NCBI GenBank assembly: GCA_902582165.1
Contig: CACHQZ010000001.1
Coordinates: forward strand, 1 to 64,000
Reading direction: 5' to 3'
DNA length: 64,000 nt
DNA from: an uncultured Pelagibacteraceae bacterium
GTDB lineage: Bacteria > Pseudomonadota > Alphaproteobacteria > Pelagibacterales > Pelagibacteraceae
The position numbers and the translations under genes are program-made. This document shows, one piece after another, positions 12,298-21,266 of the stretch; positions within the stretch are counted from its first letter, which is position 1; each line of letters starts with the position of its first letter. Below the pieces are notes generated by a model. The model saw nothing but the letters and a program-made list of their open reading frames with translations. It made no database searches and was not told the DNA's origin.

Positions 12298-12807
12298 TTA
12301 AGCCTTTTTCTCTTCCTTCTTTGGCTCTTCCTTTTTAACTTCTGCTTTAGGTTGTTCCTTTTTAGGTTCTTCCTTCTTTGGCTCTTCCTTTTTAGCTTCT
12401 GCTTTAGGTTGTTCTTTTTTTGCGTCAGTTTTTTTATCTGGCTTTTTACCGTCAGTTGCTGAAGCATCCTTCTTTGTTTCCTCTTTTTTATCTCCTTCAG
12501 CTTTTTTTCTATCTTTTTTAGGAATAGCTTTTTGAGGATTGTTTCCAGGTTTAGGCATTGGCATCAACTGCACTTCTCCGAGTAATCTAGAAACTCTCAT
12601 CGTTGGCTGAGCTCCTTTACTCATCCAATATTTTACTCTTTCGGCTTCTACTTTAATTCTTTCCTTTTTATCTTTTGGAAGTAATGGATTGTAAGAACCA
12701 ATTTTTTCAATAAATTTTCCATCTCTAGGGTATCTGCTGTCGGCAATTACAATTTTATAAATGGGTCTTTTTCTTACACCTCCCATTGATAGTCTAATTC
12801 TTAACAT
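12298..12807 (-). CDS. rpsP: 30S ribosomal protein S16 with long Lys/Glu/Pro repeat tail
   Basis: MLRIRLSMGGVRKRPIYKIVIADSRYPRDGKFIEKIGSYNPL; ~80-aa charged tail. Confidence 0.95.
   Translation of the reverse strand: MLRIRLSMGGVRKRPIYKIVIADSRYPRDGKFIEKIGSYNPLLPKDKKERIKVEAERVKYWMSKGAQPTMRVSRLLGEVQLMPMPKPGNNPQKAIPKKDRKKAEGDKKEETKKDASATDGKKPDKKTDAKKEQPKAEAKKEEPKKEEPKKEQPKAEVKKEEPKKEEKKA
12313..12419. repeat. 57-bp period tandem repeat (about 1.9 copies) inside rpsP 3' end
   Basis: ttccttctttggctcttcctttttaacttctgctttaggttgttccttttta at 12313 recurs at 12370 with few changes; encodes the 19-aa unit KKEQPKAE(A/V)KKEEPKKEE. Confidence 0.85.
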
Positions 12808-12817
12808 TTTATACCTT

Positions 12818-14170
12818 TCATTTTAGTTGATTGAGCATTTCATCTGGAATTATTCCAGATGGAATTTTTTTACCTTGAGACATTTTTTTCATCATGTCTG
12901 ACATCATTCTAAATTGTTTTAATAGTTTATTAATTTTTGAAACATCTACACCTGCTCCTTTAGAAATTCTTTTTCGTCTTGATCCACTAATAATTTTCGG
13001 ATTTTCTCTTTCATTTTTAGTCATCGATAAAATAATTGCCTCATTCTCTACTAGCATTTTTTCGTCTATGTTTGCTTGATCCATCTTTGCTTTCATTTTA
13101 TTCACGCCTGGCAACATAGACATAACTCCCTCCATACCACCCATTTTTTTCATTTGCCTTAACTGCGAAAGATATGAGTCCATTGTAAATATTCCTTTTT
13201 TTAATTCATCTTCTGTCTCTTTAATTTTTTCTTCACTTAAATCTTGTTGAGCTTTTTCTACCAAAGTTACTACATCACCCATTCCTAAGATTCTGTTAGC
13301 TAATCGATCAGGGTGGAAAAGTTCAAGATCGGTAATTTTTTCTCCAACACCAATATACTTAATTGGTTTGCCAGTTACATGTTTCATACTTAATGCTGCA
13401 CCACCTCGAGCATCACCATCAACTCTTGTAAGAATAATTCCAGAAAGATTTACAGCGGTGTCAAATTCTTTTGCAACATTTACAGCTATTTGTCCTGTTA
13501 ACGAGTCAGCTACTAAAATTGTTTCTGCTGGTTTTGTAATGTCTTTAATTTGCTTAATCTCAGACATCATAGGTAAATCTATCTGAGTTCTTCCTGCTGT
13601 ATCAAAAATAATAACATCTGAGCCATTAAGGTTAGCTGCATTTAGTGCTCTTTTAGTAATGTCGATTGGTTGTTGCTTTTCAATTATAGGCAAACATTGG
13701 ATACTGTTTGCTTCAGCAAGTAATTTAAGCTGTTCTTGAGCAGCTGGCCTATAAACATCTAAACTAACTAACATTACTTTTTTTTTATAACTCTTCTCTA
13801 TATTTTTTGCTAACTTTGCTGCAGAAGTTGTTTTACCTGAACCTTGTAGTCCAACTAATAAAAGAGAAACTGGTGGAACAACTTTGAAGTTAAGTTCTTC
13901 GTTTTTAGAGCCTAAAATATTTACTAGTTCATCGTAAACAACTTTAACTATCATCTGCCCAGCGGATGTTGATTTTATAATTTCTTTACCAATAGCTTTT
14001 GGTTTTACATTGGCTATAAATTCTTTAGTAACTGGAAGAGCCACATCAGCCTCTAATAAAGCTAATCTTATCTCTTTTAAGCCAGAGTCAACTTGCTCCT
14101 CAGTCAATGAGGGAGCGCTTTTTAGCTTAGAAAAAATATTTTCTAATTTATTTGTTAAATTTTCAAACAT
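12818..14170 (-). CDS. ffh: signal recognition particle GTPase Ffh
   Basis: GLQGSGKTTSAAKLA G1 motif; DTAGRTQIDL; M-domain; likely start MFENLTNK (14170) rather than the longer ORF start at 14188. Confidence 0.96.
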   Translation of the reverse strand: MFENLTNKLENIFSKLKSAPSLTEEQVDSGLKEIRLALLEADVALPVTKEFIANVKPKAIGKEIIKSTSAGQMIVKVVYDELVNILGSKNEELNFKVVPPVSLLLVGLQGSGKTTSAAKLAKNIEKSYKKKVMLVSLDVYRPAAQEQLKLLAEANSIQCLPIIEKQQPIDITKRALNAANLNGSDVIIFDTAGRTQIDLPMMSEIKQIKDITKPAETILVADSLTGQIAVNVAKEFDTAVNLSGIILTRVDGDARGGAALSMKHVTGKPIKYIGVGEKITDLELFHPDRLANRILGMGDVVTLVEKAQQDLSEEKIKETEDELKKGIFTMDSYLSQLRQMKKMGGMEGVMSMLPGVNKMKAKMDQANIDEKMLVENEAIILSMTKNERENPKIISGSRRKRISKGAGVDVSKINKLLKQFRMMSDMMKKMSQGKKIPSGIIPDEMLNQLK

Positions 14171-14194
14171 CTTTATAACGTCCAACACCTATCG

Positions 14195-14288
14195 CACTAG
14201 TGGGCGAACCTTCGCTGACTAGTGTCGACACTCTTGTTTTCAAGAGCACCGCAAAAACATGTGTATTTGCGGAAAGTTTGTGGAAACT
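14195..14288 (-). ncRNA. candidate structured 5' leader RNA of ffh (four consecutive hairpins)
   Basis: CACTAGT(14195-14201)/ACTAGTG(14218-14224) with inner GCGA/TCGC; CTCTTG-tttt-CAAGAG (14231-14246); CCGCAAA(14249-14255)/TTTGCGG(14266-14272); AGTTT-gtgg-AAACT (14275-14288). Confidence 0.6.
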
Positions 14289-14334
14289 ACAATTTGGGGT
14301 TTTAAAAGTCAATGAATAATTATACTAATCAATT

Positions 14335-15153
14335 ATGGCAACGATTAACGCATATAAAATGGATGGATTGGGTAATGATTTCATTATTATTGATAGAAGA
14401 TCAAATCCTGTCGACATAACCAAAGATAAAATTATTGAGTTAGGAAAGAGAAGCAATACTGGTTTTGATCAAATAATTTTTATCGAAAAAGAAAAAGAGA
14501 ATTTTTTTCCGATAACAATTTTTAACTCTGACGGTGGTGAAGTAAGTGCCTGCGGCAATGGCTCGAGATGTGTTGCCTATCTTTTGAGTAAAAATTTAAA
14601 TGTTAAACAGATTAAATTAAAAACAAGTAATCGGGTTCTTAATGCCAAAATTATCGATAATTTAATGGTAGAGCTTGAAATGGGAAAACCTTTATTCAAT
14701 TTTGAAGAAATTCCGTTATCGAAAATAGAAAATCCTGCTAACGTTTCACTAGATATTAATGGTAAAAAGTTTTCTGGTGGATTTTGTCTTAATGTAGGAA
14801 ACCCCCATATAGTTTTTTTTGTAGACGATTGTTTTAAGTATGATTTAAAAGTAATAGGGCCTTTGATTGAAAATCATGAATTGTTTCCTGAAAAAACTAA
14901 TGTAACATTTGCTCAAATTTTAGATAGAAAAAACATTTTAGTAAATGTTTGGGAAAGAGGTGCTGGTCTTACTAAAGCGTGTGGAACAGCGGCTTGCGCG
15001 ACAGCTGTTGCTGGAAACAAAAACAAATTAGTTGAAAGCAAAGTTGCTATTAAATTTAAAGAGGGAGACTTAAATATAGTTTTAGACGAAAAAAATAATA
15101 TATTTATGACTGGGCCAGTTTCAGAAATAAAAAATATAAAAGTAGAAATATAA
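14335..15153 (+). CDS. dapF: diaminopimelate epimerase
   Basis: KMDGLGNDFIIID; SACGNGSRCVAY; TKACGTAACATAV. Confidence 0.96.
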   Translation: MATINAYKMDGLGNDFIIIDRRSNPVDITKDKIIELGKRSNTGFDQIIFIEKEKENFFPITIFNSDGGEVSACGNGSRCVAYLLSKNLNVKQIKLKTSNRVLNAKIIDNLMVELEMGKPLFNFEEIPLSKIENPANVSLDINGKKFSGGFCLNVGNPHIVFFVDDCFKYDLKVIGPLIENHELFPEKTNVTFAQILDRKNILVNVWERGAGLTKACGTAACATAVAGNKNKLVESKVAIKFKEGDLNIVLDEKNNIFMTGPVSEIKNIKVEI

Positions 15154-15154
15154 A

Positions 15155-16075
15155 ATGGGAATTTTTGATAAGTTTAAATCAGGACTTGGAAAAAGTTCAT
15201 CGAGTCTTACAGACGGTTTTAAAAATATTTTTTCTAAAAAAAAGATTGATTCCACCATTCTTGAGGAATTTGAGGAATTAATCATTTCATCTGATGCCGG
15301 TGTTGATGTAGCAAAAGAGCTTAGAAAAGATTTCGAAAACTTAAAGGTTGATAAAAAATTAGATGATCATAAAGAGATTTTGAAACTCTTAGCAGATAAG
15401 TTGGCAATAAATCTCCAAAAATATGAAAAAGATTTAAGTCTGATGGGGAATGCAAAATCTGCTGTAATTGTGGTATCTGGTGTGAACGGTGTTGGAAAAA
15501 CGACAAGTATTGGAAAACTTGGAAAATATTTTAAAGATAATAATAGATCCGTTGTATTTGGAGCTGCAGATACTTTTAGAGCAGCAGCCATAGATCAGCT
15601 ACAAGTTTGGGCTGCAAAAGTAAAAGTAGATATAATCAAGTCAGAAATAAATAGTGACCCGGCTTCTGTTGCTTTTAAAACTGCTGAGTTTGCTAAAAAA
15701 AATGAAATTGATGTTGCTTTGATTGATACAGCAGGAAGACTACAAAATAAAAAAAATTTAATGGAAGAATACAAAAAGATTATCAATGTCTTGAAAAAAA
15801 TTGATGAGTCTTTTCCAAACGAGGTAATTCTAGTTTTAGATGCAACCACTGGTCAAAATGCATTAAATCAAGTTGAAGAGTTTAGTAAAATACATAATCT
15901 AACGGGGCTTATAATTACAAAACTTGATAGCACTGCAAAAGGCGGGGTAGTCCTTGCTATTTGTAAGAAATATAATTTACCTATTGTTGCAATCGGAATG
16001 GGAGAAAAAGAAGATGACTTGCAACCCTTCAACGCTGAATATTTTTCAAAAGCTTTGTTAGGTATTGAAACCTAA
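15155..16075 (+). CDS. ftsY: signal recognition particle receptor FtsY
   Basis: VVSGVNGVGKTTSIGKLGKYF; DTAGRLQNKKNLMEEYKKI; TKLDSTAKGGV. Confidence 0.96.
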   Translation: MGIFDKFKSGLGKSSSSLTDGFKNIFSKKKIDSTILEEFEELIISSDAGVDVAKELRKDFENLKVDKKLDDHKEILKLLADKLAINLQKYEKDLSLMGNAKSAVIVVSGVNGVGKTTSIGKLGKYFKDNNRSVVFGAADTFRAAAIDQLQVWAAKVKVDIIKSEINSDPASVAFKTAEFAKKNEIDVALIDTAGRLQNKKNLMEEYKKIINVLKKIDESFPNEVILVLDATTGQNALNQVEEFSKIHNLTGLIITKLDSTAKGGVVLAICKKYNLPIVAIGMGEKEDDLQPFNAEYFSKALLGIET

Positions 16076-16861
16076 AAAATTTCTCAAAGCATTCATTAGT
16101 TGATCATTAAATTCCATCATATGATCATCATTATCAGAAAAGTAACTAAATTTTGGTTTATTGGCCTTCTCGAATAATTCTACACCCATTTTAAAAGGAA
16201 CAACATCATCTTTCTTACCGTGCATAATTAAAATAGGAATATTTATACTCTTAATCTTTTTTAAAGAGTCGTACCTATCTTTAATCAATAAATCGATAGG
16301 TAAATAAGGATAATAAATTTTTGCTGCATCAGCGATTGAGGTAAAGGGTGACTCTAAAACAATACCAGCAAAAGAATTGTCCTGAGCCAACTCTGTTGCA
16401 ACACCTGTGCCTAGTGATTCACCGTAAAGAATTATGTTTTTATTAGTAACTCCGACCTTGTTAAGCCATTCAACAGATTTTTTAGCGTCATTGTATAAAT
16501 TTTTCTCTTTAGGTTTGCCTGGGTTACCGCTGAACCCTCTCCATGAAATAATAAGAATATTTACATTTAATTTATTTAATTCATTAAGCTTATGAACTCT
16601 ATTGGTTAGATCCCCTGCATTACCATGAAAGTATAAAATTGTTTTATTTTTTTTTAAATCTTTTTCCAAAAACCATGATTTAAGTTTTATATCTTTATCA
16701 ACCTTAATAAAAACTTCTTTATACTCAAATTGAATCTCATCTCCTTTGTAATTATTCTCACTTGGGTGATAAAGTAATTTTCTTTGGTATAAATAAGTGA
16801 AAAGTACAACAATAATGTAAGCTAATATAATTGACGATAAAGCTAAATAAAGATACTTCAT
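16058..16861 (-). CDS. alpha/beta hydrolase with N-terminal TM segment (BEM46/YfhR-like)
   Basis: YFHGNAGDLTNR; LYGESLGTGVA nucleophile elbow. Confidence 0.85.
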   Translation of the reverse strand: MKYLYLALSSIILAYIIVVLFTYLYQRKLLYHPSENNYKGDEIQFEYKEVFIKVDKDIKLKSWFLEKDLKKNKTILYFHGNAGDLTNRVHKLNELNKLNVNILIISWRGFSGNPGKPKEKNLYNDAKKSVEWLNKVGVTNKNIILYGESLGTGVATELAQDNSFAGIVLESPFTSIADAAKIYYPYLPIDLLIKDRYDSLKKIKSINIPILIMHGKKDDVVPFKMGVELFEKANKPKFSYFSDNDDHMMEFNDQLMNALRNFLGFNT

Positions 16862-17760
16862 GCTTTTCTCCTAGCGAAATAAACTCCAGTAAATACTAAT
16901 AAGCCGCCTAAATAATGGAAACTAAGTAGAGGTTCCTTAAAAATTATAATTCCAAAGATAGACCCGTAGACTGCGAACAAATATAAAGTAAATCCTGCAA
17001 AGGATGCTCCTACATATTTTTGTAAACGTGTATATAAAGAGAAAGCTATAATACTTGGGGAAATAGCGGCAAAAATTATCCAGAACAAAAATGTCTGATT
17101 GTAGTTTGTCTTAGCAAAGTAAATATTTTCTAAAATAAAAAATGGGAAAAGCGATATAAATCCAAACATTGCAATTAAAGTAAACCGAGCCATTAAGCTA
17201 AATTTTGATTTCCAGTTCAATAAATATATTGAGTATAAAGCCCAGCCTAAAGCTGCTCCCAGGACCCATAAATCACCTATTGTAAAATTTAAGTTAATAA
17301 AAAAATCTAAATTACCTTTAGATATAATTGTAAAAACACCTGCAATACAAATTAACAAACCCAAAATTCTAAAAAGGTTAATTTTTTCTTTAAAGAATAA
17401 AATTGACAGAAAGATTATAATTACTGGTGAAGATGTATAGATGATGCCAATATTTGCCATTGTTGTTGTCATACCTGCAAGATTTGGAAAAGCCCCACAT
17501 ATACCACAACCCATTGAACCCAAGAAAAAAAGCTTAAAAAACTCTTTATTTAGATCTTTCTTATTTTTTAAGATTTCGTTAAAAAAAAATGGAAATAATA
17601 TGATGAACACAGTAAGCCATCGCCAAAATGCTAGAGAAATAGGAGGTACTGACTCAACACCGCCTCTTGCAACAATAGTATTTGTAGCCATAAAAATCGG
17701 CTGAATTAACAAAAGTAGATAAGGAGCGTAAGGATTATTTTTTGTCAATGAAGGCTTCAT
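16858..17760 (-). CDS. DMT superfamily (EamA) transporter
   Basis: 10-TM protein with duplicated EamA-type pattern. Confidence 0.85.
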   Translation of the reverse strand: MKPSLTKNNPYAPYLLLLIQPIFMATNTIVARGGVESVPPISLAFWRWLTVFIILFPFFFNEILKNKKDLNKEFFKLFFLGSMGCGICGAFPNLAGMTTTMANIGIIYTSSPVIIIFLSILFFKEKINLFRILGLLICIAGVFTIISKGNLDFFINLNFTIGDLWVLGAALGWALYSIYLLNWKSKFSLMARFTLIAMFGFISLFPFFILENIYFAKTNYNQTFLFWIIFAAISPSIIAFSLYTRLQKYVGASFAGFTLYLFAVYGSIFGIIIFKEPLLSFHYLGGLLVFTGVYFARRKA

Positions 17761-17932
17761 AGAACATCATTACAATTACCATACCCATTAAAATATAAAC
17801 TGGAAGCACATCAAAAAATCCTATCATCATTGATCTAGTTAATGTTGTGGCCAAACCAATTAAAAAAATGGTGCAGAGCGCAACGCCAATTATTATTGTA
17901 ATTTTATCCTTCATCTCTACAATTTTTCTCAA
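17735..17932 (-). CDS. small two-TM hypothetical protein
   Basis: 65-aa hydrophobic ORF overlapping both neighbours on the same strand, consistent with translational coupling. Confidence 0.5.
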   Translation of the reverse strand: MRKIVEMKDKITIIIGVALCTIFLIGLATTLTRSMMIGFFDVLPVYILMGMVIVMMFYEAFIDKK

Positions 17933-19238
17933 GCCAGTTAGCTGTACCTAAAAATCTTAAATCATCAAGTTTATCACCAACTAACTGAACACCTAATGGT
18001 AAGTCATTTTCTCCTGTAAGTAAAGGTAATGAAATCGTAGGCAAACCAAGATAAGTCCAAATTTTTTGAAAGTCTGCGCTTCCAGTAGATTTTAATCCTT
18101 TATCAGCAACTCCGCTAGATGATGGAGTAATAATTCCGTGGTAATCTTCAAAAACTTCTTTATAAGATTCATAGCTTTGTTTCATAAAATCTGAAGCATC
18201 ACCATATTCTTTTGCTGAATATTTTAATCCTCTAGAGATAGCTTCTCTCATTTCTTTTGAAAGTTTAGTTTTATCTTTTTTATAGTAAACTTGAAAATTA
18301 TTTGCCATATCAACTTCATGAATTATTTGATGGTACTTTGGTATATCGTCAAAGTATGACGGTGTATCAAAAACCTCTATATTTTTTTTTAAGTTTTTAA
18401 CTAGAAATTCAAAAGCTTGCTGCGATTTTTTATTTATATTTTTCCAATTTTTTGTTTTATAAAAAATAAACTTTGGATCAAAAACTGGTCCTTTCTCACA
18501 TTCCTGAATCATGTTATCAGCAGCAAAATAAATTGTTGTGGGGTCATGTAAATCTTTTCTAATTAGTGATTTAGCTAATAATGCAACATCTTTCACACTT
18601 TTACCAAATACACCCATTGTATCTAGTTTATCCGAAACTTTTAAAACACCATTTCTAGAGATTAGTCCATATGAGGGTTTATATCCAACTACACCACAAT
18701 ATGATGCTGGCCTAATTACTGATCCACCTGTTTGAGAACCAACTGACAACGGTGCCATATGTGCTGCAACTACAGCTGCTGAACCGCTTGATGATCCTCC
18801 TGGTGTTCTTGAATAATCATGAGGATTTTTTGTTTTAGACGGATGTATGTATGCAAGTTCACAAGTAACAGTTTTGCCCATAATAATTGCCCCTGAATTT
18901 TTTAATAAGTTTACAATTTCAGAGTCTTGTGAATTAGACATTTTTTTTCTAAAGACTGTCCCACATTCTGTTGGCATATCATACGTACCTATAATATCTT
19001 TAATTGCAACTGGTATTCCGTGCAATGGCCCTAGAGGTTTTCCAGATTTTCTATAGGTGTCAGCTTCTTCAGCTTTTTCTAATAAAAGTTTTTTATCTAA
19101 AAATTGCCAAGCCTGGACGTCTTTTTCAAATTTTTTAATTCTATCTAAATAAGCTTTGCAAAGATCTAAAGAAGAAATTTCACCAGAATGAAGTTTTTGC
19201 GATAAATCGTAAGCACTTAAAGATGTAACGTCTATCAT
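17904..19238 (-). CDS. amidase (amidase signature family, GatA-like)
   Basis: GPLHGIPVAIKDIIGTYDMPTECGT; PGGSSSGSAAVVAAHMAPLSVGSQTGGSVIRPAS. Confidence 0.93.
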   Translation of the reverse strand: MIDVTSLSAYDLSQKLHSGEISSLDLCKAYLDRIKKFEKDVQAWQFLDKKLLLEKAEEADTYRKSGKPLGPLHGIPVAIKDIIGTYDMPTECGTVFRKKMSNSQDSEIVNLLKNSGAIIMGKTVTCELAYIHPSKTKNPHDYSRTPGGSSSGSAAVVAAHMAPLSVGSQTGGSVIRPASYCGVVGYKPSYGLISRNGVLKVSDKLDTMGVFGKSVKDVALLAKSLIRKDLHDPTTIYFAADNMIQECEKGPVFDPKFIFYKTKNWKNINKKSQQAFEFLVKNLKKNIEVFDTPSYFDDIPKYHQIIHEVDMANNFQVYYKKDKTKLSKEMREAISRGLKYSAKEYGDASDFMKQSYESYKEVFEDYHGIITPSSSGVADKGLKSTGSADFQKIWTYLGLPTISLPLLTGENDLPLGVQLVGDKLDDLRFLGTANWLEKNCRDEG

Positions 19239-19246
19239 TTAAATTT

Positions 19247-20608
19247 TTAATTAGCGAATAATGTGTCTGGCAACCAAAGGGCTATTCCTGGAAATAGATA
19301 CATTAAAAACATGGCAAATATGACAATACCTAGAAAAGGCATAATGCCTCTAAATATTTCCATTAGCTCTACATTTTTAGTTTGTACACCTTTTAAATAG
19401 TACGCTGACATTGCCATCGGCGGCGTTAAAAATGAAGTTTGTAAATTTAAAGCAATTAACATTGCAAAGAAGTAGGGGTTTACCTCAAAAAAGGCAACTA
19501 ATGGTAAAAATATTGGTACAAAAATGATTAAAATTTCTGTCCACTCTAACGGCCAACCAAGTAGGAAAATAATAATTTGTGTTATAACTAAGAACTGCCA
19601 AGGCTGTAGGTTCATTGATTTAAAGAAATGCTCAAAAACCTCATGGCCACCTAAGTAAGAAAAAACAGATGCGAAAGTCCAAGAGCCAATAAACAACCAC
19701 ATAATCATTGCAGTTGTTTTTGCAGTTAAAAATACGGACTCTTTAAAATTTTTCCATTTAAGTGTTTTATAGAAATATGAAAGAATTAAAGCACCAAAGG
19801 CTCCTACCGCTGCAGCCTCTGCAGGTGTAGCAAGTCCACCTAAAATAGTTCCTAACACTAATATTATTAATGAGAAAAGTGGTAAGAACGAAACCATAAC
19901 CTCTTTTAAAATTTCAGATCTTGGCGGAATATCCTCTTTTGGAGGTTTAGGCGCTATTGATGGTTTAAAATAAGCAAGTGTAACTGCGTACATTATATAA
20001 AGACCAGCTAATAATAATCCTGGGAAAATTGCTGCTGCGAACAATCTTAAAGGTGAAAGCTGAGCAATAACTGAGTAAACAATTAACATGATACTTGGAG
20101 GAATCAAAATTCCTAAACATCCACCAGAACAAATTACTCCTGAAGCAAATTTTTTATCATATCCTGCCCTTATCATTGCAGGCCATGCAAGTAATCCCAT
20201 TAGTGTAACAACAGCGCCAATAATTCCTGTTGCTGTTGAAAATAAAGCGCAAGTTACAAGCGCGGCAACAGCCATAGAAGCTGGTAATCTATGAGATGCT
20301 AGTCTGATCGCAAAAAACAATCTAGAAACTATTCCGGCTCTCTCAACTAAGTAGCCCATAAATAAGAAGAGTGGGACGGCGGTTAAAACAGTATTATCCA
20401 TCACTGTATAAGTATTCTGAACAAATAATTGGAAAATCCTATTATCAAAAAGATGTTCCATTCTAGTGGGATCAAAATAAGCGTAGTAACCAAAACCAAC
20501 TCCCATTGCCATTAATGTAAATGCAATTGGAAAACCAAGTAGAACTGCAAATAGGAATATGCTCATCATTAGAATTGCGATTTCAGGATTGGTTAAACTA
20601 AATAACAT
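19247..20608 (-). CDS. dctM: TRAP transporter large permease (DctM)
   Basis: Large polytopic protein with ATGIIGAVVTLMGLLAWPAM and GGCLGILIPPSIMLIVY motifs. Confidence 0.93.
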   Translation of the reverse strand: MLFSLTNPEIAILMMSIFLFAVLLGFPIAFTLMAMGVGFGYYAYFDPTRMEHLFDNRIFQLFVQNTYTVMDNTVLTAVPLFLFMGYLVERAGIVSRLFFAIRLASHRLPASMAVAALVTCALFSTATGIIGAVVTLMGLLAWPAMIRAGYDKKFASGVICSGGCLGILIPPSIMLIVYSVIAQLSPLRLFAAAIFPGLLLAGLYIMYAVTLAYFKPSIAPKPPKEDIPPRSEILKEVMVSFLPLFSLIILVLGTILGGLATPAEAAAVGAFGALILSYFYKTLKWKNFKESVFLTAKTTAMIMWLFIGSWTFASVFSYLGGHEVFEHFFKSMNLQPWQFLVITQIIIFLLGWPLEWTEILIIFVPIFLPLVAFFEVNPYFFAMLIALNLQTSFLTPPMAMSAYYLKGVQTKNVELMEIFRGIMPFLGIVIFAMFLMYLFPGIALWLPDTLFAN

Positions 20609-21182
20609 CTTTTTGATCCTCGTCTTGTGAAGTTCTCATTAACATTTTTTCTGTTTCCTCTGCTACAACCATTCTTGCAGGCCAGTGACCTGTTTGAATA
20701 CAAATAATTGATCTACAAACTTCGCTCATGCCTTGGATAACTAATAAAATTCCGGCAGCTGGTATCAAAGATTTAGCCATATAAATTTGGATTTGTGCTG
20801 GGCTGTTCCAGCTTGTTTCTTTTATCTTCCATGCAAGCGAAGCGTATTCATAACCGTAAAACGCAAGCGCGAGAACACCAGGGAAGAAAAATATAAAATA
20901 TAAAACTAAATCGATATAACCTTGTGTTCTTGGTTTAAAAAGTCTGTAAATTACGTCACCTCTAACGTGAGCTTCTGTAGATAAAGTGTATGCGCCTGCC
21001 ATCATAAAAATTGCGCCATACATTTGTAAACTAAAATCAAAATTCCACAAAGTAGGAGCATTGAAGGCATATGCCATAACAACTTCATAACAAGTTCCTC
21101 CCATTAAGATTACAATGCACCAAGAAAATGCCTTTCCTACGGAAGTGCTTAAAGTATCTGCAAAATGAATAAATCCCCTCAT
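20598..21182 (-). CDS. dctQ: TRAP transporter small permease (DctQ)
   Basis: 4-TM protein adjacent to DctM; AYTLSTEAHVRGDVIYR motif. Confidence 0.9.
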   Translation of the reverse strand: MRGFIHFADTLSTSVGKAFSWCIVILMGGTCYEVVMAYAFNAPTLWNFDFSLQMYGAIFMMAGAYTLSTEAHVRGDVIYRLFKPRTQGYIDLVLYFIFFFPGVLALAFYGYEYASLAWKIKETSWNSPAQIQIYMAKSLIPAAGILLVIQGMSEVCRSIICIQTGHWPARMVVAEETEKMLMRTSQDEDQKDVI

Positions 21183-21220
21183 GAAATTTTAAACTATTCT
21201 AATTTTTTTATAATTTCCAT

Positions 21221-21252
21221 AAAAAAAGGGAGCGCAAATACGCCCCCTTTTA
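21221..21252 (-). terminator. hairpin plus U-tract between dctP and dctQ (attenuator/terminator)
   Basis: Minus-strand AAAGGGGGCG tatttg CGCTCCCTTTTTTT. Confidence 0.75.
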
Positions 21253-21266
21253 TGTTTAAAATATAA

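Noticed and set aside
12313-12419. 57-bp repeats as a mobile or CRISPR element
   Set aside because: In-frame protein repeat of the S16 tail, no spacers and no cas genes
12210-12467. 85-aa ORF rich in KKNNLKQKLKRKSQRRK
   Set aside because: Alternate-frame reading of the rpsP repeat tail running into trmD; no independent coding support
14171-14334. 4.5S SRP RNA or tmRNA in the ffh leader
   Set aside because: The conserved SRP RNA apical motif and tmRNA acceptor/tag features are not visible; kept only as a structured leader candidate
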